Shown here one piece after another: positions 25,110 through 32,616 of a stretch of DNA of 64,000 nt. Position 1 is the stretch's first letter. Each line of letters opens with the position of its first letter. The translations under genes and the position numbers were made by a program. Below the pieces are notes generated by a model. The model was given only the letters and a program-made list of their open reading frames with translations, had not been told where the DNA came from and searched no databases. The stretch comes from Labilithrix sp. Lineage in GTDB: Bacteria; Myxococcota; Polyangia; Polyangiales; Polyangiaceae. Location: contig JAQBQL010000181.1 of assembly GCA_028287035.1 (NCBI GenBank), forward strand, positions 40,089-104,088. Reading direction: 5' to 3'.

Positions 25110-26845
25110 GCGGGCGCCTCGAGCCGCACGACGACGTCGGCGATGGCGAGCGGCTCGGGACGGTGCGTGACGATCACGACGGTTCGCTTGCCGCGGAGGC
25201 TCGTGATCGCGCGGAGCATGCGCTCCTGGGCGGCGGCGTCCAGCGAGGCAGTGGGCTCGTCGAGGAGGAGGACGGGGAGCCGCGTCGCCAGCGCGCGCGC
25301 GACCGCGATCCACTGACGTTCGCCGCCCGACACGAGGCGATCGGTGGCGAGCGTCGCGTCGCCGACCGCGGCGGCGAGGCTGCGCGCGCCGAGCTCCTCG
25401 AGGAGGCGCGCGACGTGGGCGACGCCTTCGTCGCCGGGCTCGCGGTCACCCTCGCCGAGCAGCACGTTCGCCACGAGCGTGTCGGCGAGAACCGGCGCGT
25501 CCTGGGGCACCCACGCGAACGGCCGCTCCGCCGGCCCGACGCCCCTCCGCTCGAGCCGCTCGTCACCCCAGCGCACCGCGCCGGCGAGCGGCGCCTCGAG
25601 CCCGAGCAGCACGCGGAGCAGCGACGTCTTGCCGATGCCGGTGGGTCCGACCAGCGCCACGATCGATCCCGGCGCCGCCTCGAACGACAGCGGGCCGTGC
25701 TTGCCGTGGGCGGTGCGCACCCCCTCGACGGAGAGCGTCGCGAGGCTCCAGTCTCTGGGCGGCGATGCGATTCTCTCGGCGTTGTCGGGCGCCGCGGCGG
25801 CGTCGCGCGCGGTCTCGCGGCTCGTCTCCTGCAGCGCCTCCTCGGCCCGGGCGCGCGCGAGGCGTCCCTCGACCATCTCGCGCAGCGGCTTGTAGGCCAT
25901 GAAGAACGCGATCGCGAACGGCACGATGGCCGCGCGATCGACGCCGCCGATCGCGCCGGCGGACACGAGCGCCAGCGTGAGGACGAGCGCGAGGGCGCCG
26001 AGCACCTCGCTCGTCCCCGATACCAGCGCCGAACGAGCGCGCAGCCGCGCCGCCGTCGTCACGAGCGTCTGGCCGAGGCGGCGGACGTGCGCGCGGATGC
26101 GTCCCTCCGCGCCGTACGTCGCCCAGAGATCGGCGTGCCGCACCGCCTCGTCGGCCGCGCCGAGCAGCGCCTCCGACTCGCGCGCCGCGCGGGCATGATT
26201 CCGCTTCAGCGCCCGGCGCGCCGCCATCACGAGCAGCGAGAAGAGGACGAGCGCGAGGGCGGCGCTCCCGGCGAGCCGCGGCGCGAGGATCGCGAGCAAC
26301 ACGACGAGCGGCGCGAGGGCCAGGAGCGCGCGCAGCTCCGCGAAGACGCCATGGGCGATGCCTTTCTCGACGTCGACGATGTGCGTGGTCAGCGAGGCGA
26401 GCCCGGCAATCCGCGCGCCGCCGTCACGAGTGCGTGCCTCGCGTGGCGCACCATGATCGCGGTGTCGCGCACCGTGCACGCTGGTGACAGCGAGGACCGC
26501 GTCGAGCACCTCGAGCCGGAGGGCGGCGCCGACCTCGCCGGCGACGCGCGCCTCTCCCCAGCCCGCGACCACGCCGCCGACGAGCTTGGCGCTCGCCGCG
26601 ATCAGGCCCGCGATCGCGAGGCCGAGCAGCGGATCGCCGCGGCCGAGCGTGCCGAGGACGTGGATGGATCTGCCTTCCATCGGGCCGGCGCCCCCGGCCA
26701 GCGCCCGCGCGAGAACGCCGCCCGCCGCCGCCAGCGACGCGTGGCCGGCCGCGTGCATCAACGACCCGACGACGATGGCGACCCCGAGCCCCGGCTCCAG
26801 CAGAACCGTCCGGGCGGTGCGCGCGTACAGGCTTCGCGAGGTCAC
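25028..26845 (-). CDS. ABC exporter, fused permease and ATPase
   Basis: Half-transporter of 605 aa: an N-terminal six-helix membrane domain and a C-terminal ATPase. ATPase motifs are Walker A GPTGIGKTS (about 401), Q-loop region WVPQDAPVL, signature VSGGERQW, Walker B VLLLDEPTASLD and the switch His in VTHRPE. The GTG at 26845 is the only plausible start before the first hydrophobic segment. The tail after the H-loop runs 82 bp into the end of the lipid-kinase-like gene on the other strand. The membrane domain resembles CydC/CydD-like or lipid/peptide exporters; substrate unknown. Confidence 0.82.
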   Translation of the reverse strand: MTSRSLYARTARTVLLEPGLGVAIVVGSLMHAAGHASLAAAGGVLARALAGGAGPMEGRSIHVLGTLGRGDPLLGLAIAGLIAASAKLVGGVVAGWGEARVAGEVGAALRLEVLDAVLAVTSVHGARHRDHGAPREARTRDGGARIAGLASLTTHIVDVEKGIAHGVFAELRALLALAPLVVLLAILAPRLAGSAALALVLFSLLVMAARRALKRNHARAARESEALLGAADEAVRHADLWATYGAEGRIRAHVRRLGQTLVTTAARLRARSALVSGTSEVLGALALVLTLALVSAGAIGGVDRAAIVPFAIAFFMAYKPLREMVEGRLARARAEEALQETSRETARDAAAAPDNAERIASPPRDWSLATLSVEGVRTAHGKHGPLSFEAAPGSIVALVGPTGIGKTSLLRVLLGLEAPLAGAVRWGDERLERRGVGPAERPFAWVPQDAPVLADTLVANVLLGEGDREPGDEGVAHVARLLEELGARSLAAAVGDATLATDRLVSGGERQWIAVARALATRLPVLLLDEPTASLDAAAQERMLRAITSLRGKRTVVIVTHRPEPLAIADVVVRLEAPAQAERIRSIGPAVTVTRSARTSSPSRT

Positions 26846-27076
26846 GCAGGTGTCCGTACATCCGCATCCGGCCGGGATGCAAACTGACGCGCTCGCGCAG
26901 CCGCGCTGCGGTACGTTTTTCAGGCGCACGCACGCCCCCGGAACTCGGTACGATGGGAGCTGGGTGTCGTCGACCCCTGCTCGTTTCGCCGGGCAACGCC
27001 CGCCTCTCCAGCACGCTCTCGAGCGCTTCCCATGCCCCGCCGGCCGTCTCCGAAAACCGACAAGAGTGAGGCTCCC

Positions 27077-28636
27077 ATGAGCAAGAAGAGCAGCGCTGCG
27101 CTGGCCGGCGACGTGCCCGCGATCCCGGCCGCGCAAGGCCCCCGTCGTCCCGCCGCTTCGGGCCGTCGCGGCAAGCAGGCGCCCGTCGCCGAGGAAGAGG
27201 CGCCCGCGTCCCTCGATCTCGAGGCCCGCGAAGAGGCGGACGAGGACGAGGCGCCGCCGAGCAGCGTCGTCGCCGAGAGCAGCGGCGGCGACACCGAGCT
27301 CGTCGTCCTCGAAGAGGAGCTCGAGTTCGAGGACGTCCCCCTCGACGACGAGGGCGAGGTCGCGCCCGTCGCCAAGAAGAAGGTCGCGAGCGAGGAGGGC
27401 GGCGGCGACACGATGCTCGCCCGCTACTTCCGCGAGATGGCGACGCACCCGGTGATGGGCCCCGACGAGGAGCTCGGCACCGCGGTCGGCGTCGAGTCCG
27501 CCGAGGTCGAGCAGTGGTGCGCGATCCTGAGCTACCTCCCGGCCGCCGAGTACGCGCTCGACAGCCTCGAGAAGGATCTTCCGAAGGAGGAAGAGGCCCT
27601 CGAGCTCCCGCAGATCGCCGAGCTTCGCAAGTACTGCAAGGCGTACAAGAAGCAGCGCAACAAGCTCACGCGCGAGCAGGAGAAGAAGTACCGCGCCGAG
27701 TGCGAGAGCCTCGCGCGCGCGATCCGCCTCGCCGACTCGGATCGCCTCTGGATCGCGGGCGCCGAGGCGGTCGTCCGGAAGCTCGGCGAGGACATCACCA
27801 CCGACGACGCGGAGGACGAGGGCATCGCCATCGCCGGGCCGTCGACCACGAGCCCCGCGCCCGAGGGCACGCTCGCCAACACGCCCGGGTACAAGAAGTA
27901 CCTCGATCGCATCGGCGAGATGAACCGCATGGCGAAGCGGGTGAAGAACAAGTTCGTGAAGGCGAACCTGCGTCTCGTCGTCTCGATCGCGCGCCGCTAC
28001 AACCGCGGGCGCCTGCCGCTCATCGACCTGATCCAGGAGGGCAACATCGGCCTCATGAAGGCCGTCGAGCGCTTCGATCACTCGCGTGGCTACCGCTTCT
28101 CGACCTACGCCTCGTGGTGGATTCGCCACGCGATCAGCCGCGCGCTCGCCGACAAGGGCCGCGCCGTCCGCATCCCCGTCCACATGCTCGACACGCACAA
28201 CCGCGTGCAGCGCGCGACGCAGGCGGTCATCGCGCGCACCGGCCGCGATCCGACGCTCGACGAGCTCGAGAAGGAGACGGGCATCCCCCAGGAGAAGCTC
28301 GACAAGGTGAAGGGCGCCTGGGCCGAGACGCCCTTCTCGCTCGACCGCCCCGTCGGCGACGAGGACGGGCGGAAGTTCATCGATTTCCTGCAGGACGACA
28401 ACATGCTGTCGCCCTACGAGAGCCTCGTCTCGCAGAAGTGGGGCGAGGAGGTGCGGCGCCTGCTCGGGCACCTCACGCCGATCGAGTCGCGCATCATCCG
28501 CTGGCGGTTCGGCCTCGACGACGAGGACGAGCTCACGCTCAAGGAGATCGGCGACAAGTACAACCTGTCGCGCGAGCGGATCCGCCAGCTCCAGGAGCAG
28601 GCGCTCGGGAAGATCCGCAAGCACATGCGCGACTGA
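27077..28636 (+). CDS. RNA polymerase sigma-70 family factor (group 2)
   Basis: Sigma factor of 519 aa that directs RNA polymerase to a promoter class. The first 115 or so residues are acidic, Ala/Pro-rich and probably disordered. Region 1.2 follows ([20 protein letters not shown]), then a non-conserved insert. Next are region 2 ([58 protein letters not shown]), region 3 ([20 protein letters not shown]) and region 4 ([20 protein letters not shown]). Regions 2.4 and 4.2 are intact, so it should recognise both -10 and -35 elements. The start at 27077 is preferred for its GAGG 5 nt upstream; an ATG at 27032 is possible. It resembles the alternative group 2 factors of myxobacteria rather than the housekeeping RpoD. 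Confidence 0.9.
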   Translation: MSKKSSAALAGDVPAIPAAQGPRRPAASGRRGKQAPVAEEEAPASLDLEAREEADEDEAPPSSVVAESSGGDTELVVLEEELEFEDVPLDDEGEVAPVAKKKVASEEGGGDTMLARYFREMATHPVMGPDEELGTAVGVESAEVEQWCAILSYLPAAEYALDSLEKDLPKEEEALELPQIAELRKYCKAYKKQRNKLTREQEKKYRAECESLARAIRLADSDRLWIAGAEAVVRKLGEDITTDDAEDEGIAIAGPSTTSPAPEGTLANTPGYKKYLDRIGEMNRMAKRVKNKFVKANLRLVVSIARRYNRGRLPLIDLIQEGNIGLMKAVERFDHSRGYRFSTYASWWIRHAISRALADKGRAVRIPVHMLDTHNRVQRATQAVIARTGRDPTLDELEKETGIPQEKLDKVKGAWAETPFSLDRPVGDEDGRKFIDFLQDDNMLSPYESLVSQKWGEEVRRLLGHLTPIESRIIRWRFGLDDEDELTLKEIGDKYNLSRERIRQLQEQALGKIRKHMRD

Positions 28637-28650
28637 GTCGCGCGGGCGGG

Positions 28651-28878
28651 CTAGATCTCGTTGCCGCCGTCGAACGCGTCGGCGGCCTCGCGGGCCTCGT
28701 CGATGCGGTCGGCCGGCACCATCACGCGCGTGCCCTCCACGCCGGGCAGCACCCCGAACGAGCCCTCGACGCTCGTCTGGATGCCCGCGTTGCCGAGGAA
28801 CTCACCGAGGAGGCGCGCCTGCGCGGAGTCGGTGAACGAACGAAGAAGGACCCACTCGATGTCTGCCGCGTCTGCCAC
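28651..28878 (-). CDS. DUF2007 small protein
   Basis: Protein of 75 aa with a GTG start. The segment EWVLLRSFTDSAQARLLGEF followed by LGNAGIQTSVEG and RVMVPADRIDEAREAADAF matches the DUF2007 pattern, a small ferredoxin-like fold sometimes labelled a putative signal-transducing protein. It is convergent with the sigma-factor gene (14 bp apart) and divergent from the signal peptidase gene 51 bp away. Function unproven. Confidence 0.75.
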   Translation of the reverse strand: MADAADIEWVLLRSFTDSAQARLLGEFLGNAGIQTSVEGSFGVLPGVEGTRVMVPADRIDEAREAADAFDGGNEI

Positions 28879-28929
28879 GGGCGCGAGCTTAGCGGGAATC
28901 GGGCGCGGTGGGTGCGGGTTACGGCCGGG

Positions 28930-29526
28930 ATGTCGACCCCCCGTCGCGCGAAGGGCTTGTTCCGGGCCGTCCTCCAGGTCGCAGCGGCCGCGGCGGTGGC
29001 CTTCACCGCCCGGGCGTCGCTCGCCGACCACTATCGGGTGCCGAGCGGGTCGATGGAGCCGAACGTCCACGTCGGCGATCACATCGTGGTGTCGAAGGCG
29101 GCGTACGGGATCCGCCTGCCGCTGACCGACCGGTACCTCGTGCGCTTCCATGCTCCCGCGCGGGGCGACGTGGTGGTGCTGGAGCCGCCGGACGCCGTCT
29201 CGCGCCACGCCGCGGACCCGGAGGTGGTGGGGGCGGTGCTGCTGAAGCGGATCGTGGCGGTGGAGGGCGACGTCGTCGAGGTGCGCGACGGCCACGTGCT
29301 GATCGACGGCCAGCGGGCGACGGAGCACACGCTCTCGTTCGAGTGGGGCGGCGGCCCGGACCTGCCTCGGACGCGCGTCCCGGACGGCAAGGTGCTGCTG
29401 CTGGGCGACAACCGAGGCAACAGCCGGGACGGGCGCATCTTCGGGTTCGTGGACCGGGACCACGTGCTGGGGCGAGCGTTCGCGGTGGTCGCGCGCGACG
29501 GGCACGTGGCGTACGAGCCGCTGTAG
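28930..29526 (+). CDS. lepB: signal peptidase I
   Basis: Membrane-anchored serine protease that removes signal peptides (198 aa). It has a basic N-terminus and one hydrophobic anchor (about 11-28), then the catalytic box RVPSGSMEPNVHVGDHIVV with nucleophile Ser41 and the box LLKRIVAVEGD with the general-base Lys106. The C-terminal box LLLGDNRGNSRDGRIFG is complete. Only one transmembrane anchor is present, as in short Gram-positive-like versions. The ATG at 28930 lies on the plus strand, divergent from the DUF2007 gene. Many lipoproteins and exported proteins nearby would need signal processing, but this enzyme acts on non-lipoprotein signals. Confidence 0.93.
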   Translation: MSTPRRAKGLFRAVLQVAAAAAVAFTARASLADHYRVPSGSMEPNVHVGDHIVVSKAAYGIRLPLTDRYLVRFHAPARGDVVVLEPPDAVSRHAADPEVVGAVLLKRIVAVEGDVVEVRDGHVLIDGQRATEHTLSFEWGGGPDLPRTRVPDGKVLLLGDNRGNSRDGRIFGFVDRDHVLGRAFAVVARDGHVAYEPL

Positions 29527-29581
29527 GGGGGGCGGCGAGGGGGCGTTTGGAGATGGACGGAAGAGGGCGCCTGCGGGTGCG

Positions 29582-29600
29582 GTAGTTCCGATTCGGAAGT
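29582..29600 (+). repeat. REP copy 1
   Basis: Nineteen bases GTAGTTCCGATTCGGAAGT: a GTAG tetranucleotide directly 5' of a perfect 6-bp palindrome (TTCCGA-T-TCGGAA). A GTAG followed by a hairpin is the defining structure of REP elements recognised by RAYT transposases. The 3' flank reads CACGTGGA, differing from copies 2-4. Confidence 0.85.
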
Positions 29601-29827
29601 CACGTGGATGTTCGTCGATCCGCGCGGCGGTAACGCGCGGGGGCGGCCGGCTGCGGAGCCCTGGCCCCCTGTCGGGCACGTTGCATCGTTCGGGGTCGCG
29701 TCGGTGGTCGGATCCCCTGCCCCCTGCGACGGCATCGCTCCGGAGGCAGCGCGCAAGGGAGTTGGAAGTACCCTGCTCGGCCGCACGGCTTGCAGGAGAT
29801 CCGAGCGGTACATTCTTCATAATCGAG

Positions 29828-29842
29828 AATGGCCCTATTCAA
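29828..29842 (+). repeat. RAYT leader box, copy 1
   Basis: AATGGCCCTATTCAA lies 38 nt before the RAYT ATG. It is identical in the deleted copy at 31942 and similar (13 of 16 positions when extended by one base) ahead of the second RAYT at 49364-49379. It is therefore part of the mobile unit or of its expression signal. Confidence 0.6.
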
Positions 29843-29880
29843 ACTTTACTTTCCGGGACTGCCGACTAGGATTCCTTCCC

Positions 29881-30558
29881 ATGGGGAGTCAGCTCGAGTT
29901 GCGTCTGCAGCGCTCGCGACGCGGGGGTGCGCGGCGGAACGCGGGGCGGCCGGCCGGGCCCGAGGGGACGCGGCGCACGCCACATCGGGCGCGGCCACGG
30001 CTCTCCTGCCATACGCCGGTTCACATCACGTTGCGCGCCGCGAAGGGGCTGCCTTCGCTGCGGAGCGAGCGCATGGCGCGCGCGGTCGGCGCGGCCATCC
30101 AGGCGATGAAAGGGGCGAGGGACGACTTTCGTGTCGTGGAGCTCTCGATCCAGACGAATCACGTTCATCTCATCGTCGAGGCCGACGACGCGCGCGCCCT
30201 CTCCAGCGGGATTCGCAGCCTGCAGGCACGCGTGACGCGGCGGCTCAATGATCATGTGCTCCGGCGGAAACGGGGCAAGATCTGGTGTGATCGCTACTTT
30301 CGTGTCGATCTCACGAGCCCGCGCCAGGCGCGGCGCGCGCTCGTCTACGTGCTCCAGAATGGCCATCATCATGGCGTGGTGCCGCCGGGCCAGCGCGACC
30401 CGCTCTCCTCCGCCCCGTGGTCGACTCGCTTCGTTCAGCGGCCGGAGCTGCCGGCGGAGACCTCGCCCTGCTCACCGTCGCTGACGTTCATGCTGAACAA
30501 GCTATGGGAGCGACAATGGCCGGGCCTCATCTTGCCCTCGGAGGTCCCGAGCGGGTGA
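29881..30558 (+). CDS. REP-associated tyrosine transposase (RAYT), Y1 HUH family
   Basis: Single-strand DNA endonuclease of the IS200-like Y1 family, 225 aa. A basic Arg-rich N-terminus precedes TPVHITLRA, the HUH core NHVHLIVEA (His94 and His96, metal binding) and RRLNDHVLRRKRGKIWCDRYF. Then comes a helix with LVYVLQNGHHHG, where Tyr156 is the likely nucleophile by analogy with the YxxxN segment of RAYTs. The usual role is cutting and joining REP sequences at their GTAG, and a REP lies 8 bp past the stop codon. The ATG at 29881 is the first start after the leader box. A diverged relative is at 48639-49331. Confidence 0.85.
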   Translation: MGSQLELRLQRSRRGGARRNAGRPAGPEGTRRTPHRARPRLSCHTPVHITLRAAKGLPSLRSERMARAVGAAIQAMKGARDDFRVVELSIQTNHVHLIVEADDARALSSGIRSLQARVTRRLNDHVLRRKRGKIWCDRYFRVDLTSPRQARRALVYVLQNGHHHGVVPPGQRDPLSSAPWSTRFVQRPELPAETSPCSPSLTFMLNKLWERQWPGLILPSEVPSG

Positions 30559-30565
30559 AGGTGCC

Positions 30566-30584
30566 GTAGTTCCGATTCGGAAGT
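30566..30584 (+). repeat. REP copy 2
   Basis: Same 19-base GTAG-plus-palindrome core as copy 1, eight bases after the RAYT stop codon. With the following GACCTGGA it is identical over 27 bases to copy 4, which sits at the equivalent place after the deleted RAYT. This supports the REP as the right-hand end of the unit. Confidence 0.88.
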
Positions 30585-30668
30585 GACCTGGATCCGGGGA
30601 GCGCGCGACGAGCTACTCCACTCGCTCGAGCTCCTCGGCGCCACGGGCGTCGTCCTGCGCGTGCGGCC

Positions 30669-30977
30669 TCAGCGCGCCTGGTCATAGAGCGAGCATGTCA
30701 CCGAGCCTTGAATTCGCGAGTCCTGACTGAGCTTGGCGTATCGGAAACCGTCCGGCGCGGTGCTGATGGTAAGCGCGCCTCCGTACGCCGCACTGGCGAT
30801 TCCGGATATGTTCGTCTCGCCGGGACGCGCATGAATCGTCGTGTCGGTCGTGAGGCTCAGCGACACTCGCCGCAGCGTTTCCTCCTCCGTCGATTCTGCC
30901 GCCGTGCTCGTGCACGCTGCGGTCGCGCCCAAGAACAGGACAACGCTCAGCGAGCCGATTCGCGAAATCTTCTTCAT
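30669..30977 (-). CDS. small lipoprotein
   Basis: Exported protein of 102 aa. MKKISRIGSLSVVLFLGATA then AACTSTAAES gives a signal peptide with a weak lipobox. GGAG lies 7 nt before the ATG at 30977, making the start firm. The mature part is polar with TTDTTIHARPGETNISGIAS and ends in SVTCSLYDQAR, with one further Cys. No family recognised. It lies between REP2 and a divergent Cys-rich lipoprotein gene and has lower GC than the surroundings. Confidence 0.62.
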   Translation of the reverse strand: MKKISRIGSLSVVLFLGATAACTSTAAESTEEETLRRVSLSLTTDTTIHARPGETNISGIASAAYGGALTISTAPDGFRYAKLSQDSRIQGSVTCSLYDQAR

Positions 30978-31133
30978 GGGGCTTCTCCACGCCGCAGGTC
31001 GGCGAGCGAACAAGGTCCTCCGAACGGGGACAGATTGCGCCCCCCCCCAGGGAGTACACGCGTCGTCATTTCGGGCTGCCTGCGTGAGCCAAGCGTGATG
31101 GTTGACGGTGCGCTTGTAGGTTAGCCTCGCGGC

Positions 31134-31379
31134 ATGCGCACTCTCGGTCTCCTGCTCTCCCTGTGCACCGTTCTGTTTGGATGCAGCAGTAGTTCGCCGC
31201 CGACGGAGCCGGAGGCGAATGATGCGTCCACCGATGCCGCCGCTGGCGACGCATCGACGGAAGCCGGTGACGTGGATGCAGGCTGCCGGCCCAAGGGCGC
31301 GCCGTGCGCCGACTCGCTGGCGTCGTGCTGCAGCCGGTCGTGCAGCATCAACTCGAGCACGGGCTCTGCGTGCGATTGA
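31134..31379 (+). CDS. small Cys-rich lipoprotein
   Basis: Lipoprotein of 81 aa. MRTLGLLLSLCTVLFGC has a clear lipobox L-F-G-C. A Ser/Asp/Ala linker (about residues 18-49) follows, and then a compact C-terminal domain with six cysteines in the order C-x6-C-x6-CC-x3-C-x9-C. This spacing is typical of small disulphide knots. A precursor-like layout of signal, linker and knot is seen. Function unknown; secreted knottin-like modules are frequent in myxobacteria. Divergent from the 30669-30977 lipoprotein. Confidence 0.68.
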   Translation: MRTLGLLLSLCTVLFGCSSSSPPTEPEANDASTDAAAGDASTEAGDVDAGCRPKGAPCADSLASCCSRSCSINSSTGSACD

Positions 31380-31773
31380 GAGCTCGGACAGGTGATCGCT
31401 TCGCGAGCGCCATTTGCCCCGCACCACGGTGCGAAGGAAAGCGGGTCGGCGCTGGAGTAGCTCTTCGCGTCGGTCCTGGGCTGTCGGCCTCGAACAGCAG
31501 ATTGTTCCATCTCGCGCGCGAGTTCGACCGCGTCTACGAGCTTATGTGCGAGGCGCGTGCGCCGGCGTCGGCGCCTTTTCGTGGCGATGCTCGTGGTCAC
31601 TTCGGCACAGCTCCCTCCGCGTCGCGATGAAGACGTTGCCGACGCACGGCGTGGCGGAAGACGTCGCGTGCCAGCTGCGTCGTATTTCGGTCTCTCGACC
31701 CCAGGTTCTGAAGTAGAGCGGCAGCTGACACCCGCCCTCGCGATAGAGCATCGCAAGGTTCGTTGAGAGCGTC
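31380..31773. other. gene-free stretch before REP3
   Basis: About 390 bp without a supportable gene. Frames are open on the minus strand but lack a plausible start, and base composition is less GC-rich than in the genes around. It may contain decayed coding sequence. No repeat other than the adjoining REP3 was noticed. Confidence 0.45.
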
Positions 31774-31792
31774 GTAGTTCCGATTCGGAAGT
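31774..31792 (+). repeat. REP copy 3
   Basis: Same 19-base core and orientation as the other copies; the flank reads GAGCTGGA, one base different from copies 2 and 4. It precedes the leader box of the deleted RAYT by about 150 bp, as REP1 precedes the intact RAYT. Confidence 0.85.
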
Positions 31793-31941
31793 GAGCTGGA
31801 TGTGTTGCCCGGATTGTCACGCGGCGTCTTGCCGTGTGATCGCCGCTCATCAGCTTCGGGGCCCTGACTCGCGCGATCACGGCGCCGAAGAAAATCACCG
31901 AGAACATCAGCATCGACGGCGGCTTCGCTCATCGCATCGAC

Positions 31942-32145
31942 AATGGCCCTATTCAAGCTCCGCTCGACTGGCGAAAATCCGCAGCTTGCAGGCCAGCGTG
32001 AGCGCGCCCCGCTCTCCTCGTCCTTGTGGTCGACCGGCTTCGTGCAGCGGCCGGAGCTGCAGGCGCCGAGTGAGAGCCCCGGCCCGTCGGAAGCCCGTCA
32101 CCCGAATTGCTCCGCGAGCGCCGCTCGGCGGCACCGTCCGGCATC
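31942..32145 (+). pseudogene. internally deleted RAYT copy
   Basis: Begins with the RAYT leader box (31942-31956). It then holds a short stretch like RAYT codons 111-117 (CCGCAGCTTGCAGG against CGCAGCCTGCAGG) and a segment near 32007-32072 matching the 3' part of the intact gene (CCCGCTCTCCTC, CAGCGGCCGGAGCTG). It ends at REP4. The HUH motif, the nucleophile Tyr and most of the coding sequence are missing, so it cannot make a transposase. It may still be mobilised in trans, because both conserved ends are kept. Confidence 0.72.
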
Positions 32146-32164
32146 GTAGTTCCGATTCGGAAGT
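32146..32164 (+). repeat. REP copy 4
   Basis: Same core, ending the deleted RAYT unit. It is identical to copy 2 over 27 bases including the 3' flank. All four copies face the same way within 2.6 kb. Confidence 0.88.
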
Positions 32165-32282
32165 GACCTGGACTGGGCGACGCGCGCGGTGGTGACCGAC
32201 CGAGCCGAAGGTCGCCTCGCGGCTCGCCCTCGCCCCCAATGGCAGTCGCCGAGGAGACCCGTCTCCCCCGCGCCGCCCTACC

Positions 32283-32579
32283 TCACTCCCCTGACCCCCG
32301 CAGCGTCCGCACCCACTCCACCGGCAGCGACTCCGTCTCGAGCCCCAGGACGCGCACGATCTCGTTCAGGCGCTGGCGCTCGATCTCCGTGACGACGCCG
32401 TCCGCCATCGTGATCTTCCACGTGGTCTGCACGAAGTCCGCGAAGACCTCCTTCACCTCGGCCATCGTGAGGCGGCCCGAGGAGAGATAGCCCTTCAGCT
32501 CCGCGCGTTCCGACTCCTCGGCAATCGCGTCCGAGAAGATGCGGGCGAGCATTCCCTTCAGCTTGCGCTTTTCATCCAT
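32283..32579 (-). CDS. TerB-like small protein
   Basis: Acidic helical protein of 98 aa. The segment FVQTTWKITMADGVVTEIER followed by QRLNEIVRVLGLE resembles the repeated Asp/Glu helical signature of TerB-fold (tellurite resistance B-like) proteins, which bind metal and sit at membranes. Only one such unit is present and there are no ter neighbours, so no tellurite role is implied. The ATG at 32579 lies 37 bp from the PBP4 gene end, same strand, downstream of it. Confidence 0.6.
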   Translation of the reverse strand: MDEKRKLKGMLARIFSDAIAEESERAELKGYLSSGRLTMAEVKEVFADFVQTTWKITMADGVVTEIERQRLNEIVRVLGLETESLPVEWVRTLRGSGE

Positions 32580-32616
32580 GATGACGGCGAAGATATCCGG
32601 TTTCGCGCCGCCCGGA

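Larger units (their letters stand above)
29527..29880. other. intergenic region carrying REP1 and the RAYT leader box
   Basis: 354 bp without a gene between lepB and the RAYT gene. It holds REP copy 1 (29582-29600) and, 37 nt before the RAYT start, the leader box AATGGCCCTATTCAA. The 230 bp in between shows no similarity to the corresponding space beside REP3, so the REP and the leader box are separate units. Confidence 0.6.

Noticed and set aside
28651..29820. Long minus-strand frame through lepB
   Set aside because: Only its last 75 codons look like a real protein (DUF2007); the rest is antisense to signal peptidase with its full catalytic motifs.
31121..31756. Minus-strand open frame of about 210 codons
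   Set aside because: It covers the antisense of the Cys-rich lipoprotein, has no ribosome site, and shows no domain.
32283..32579. Tellurite resistance operon
   Set aside because: Only one small TerB-like unit; no terC, terD or terZ relatives nearby.
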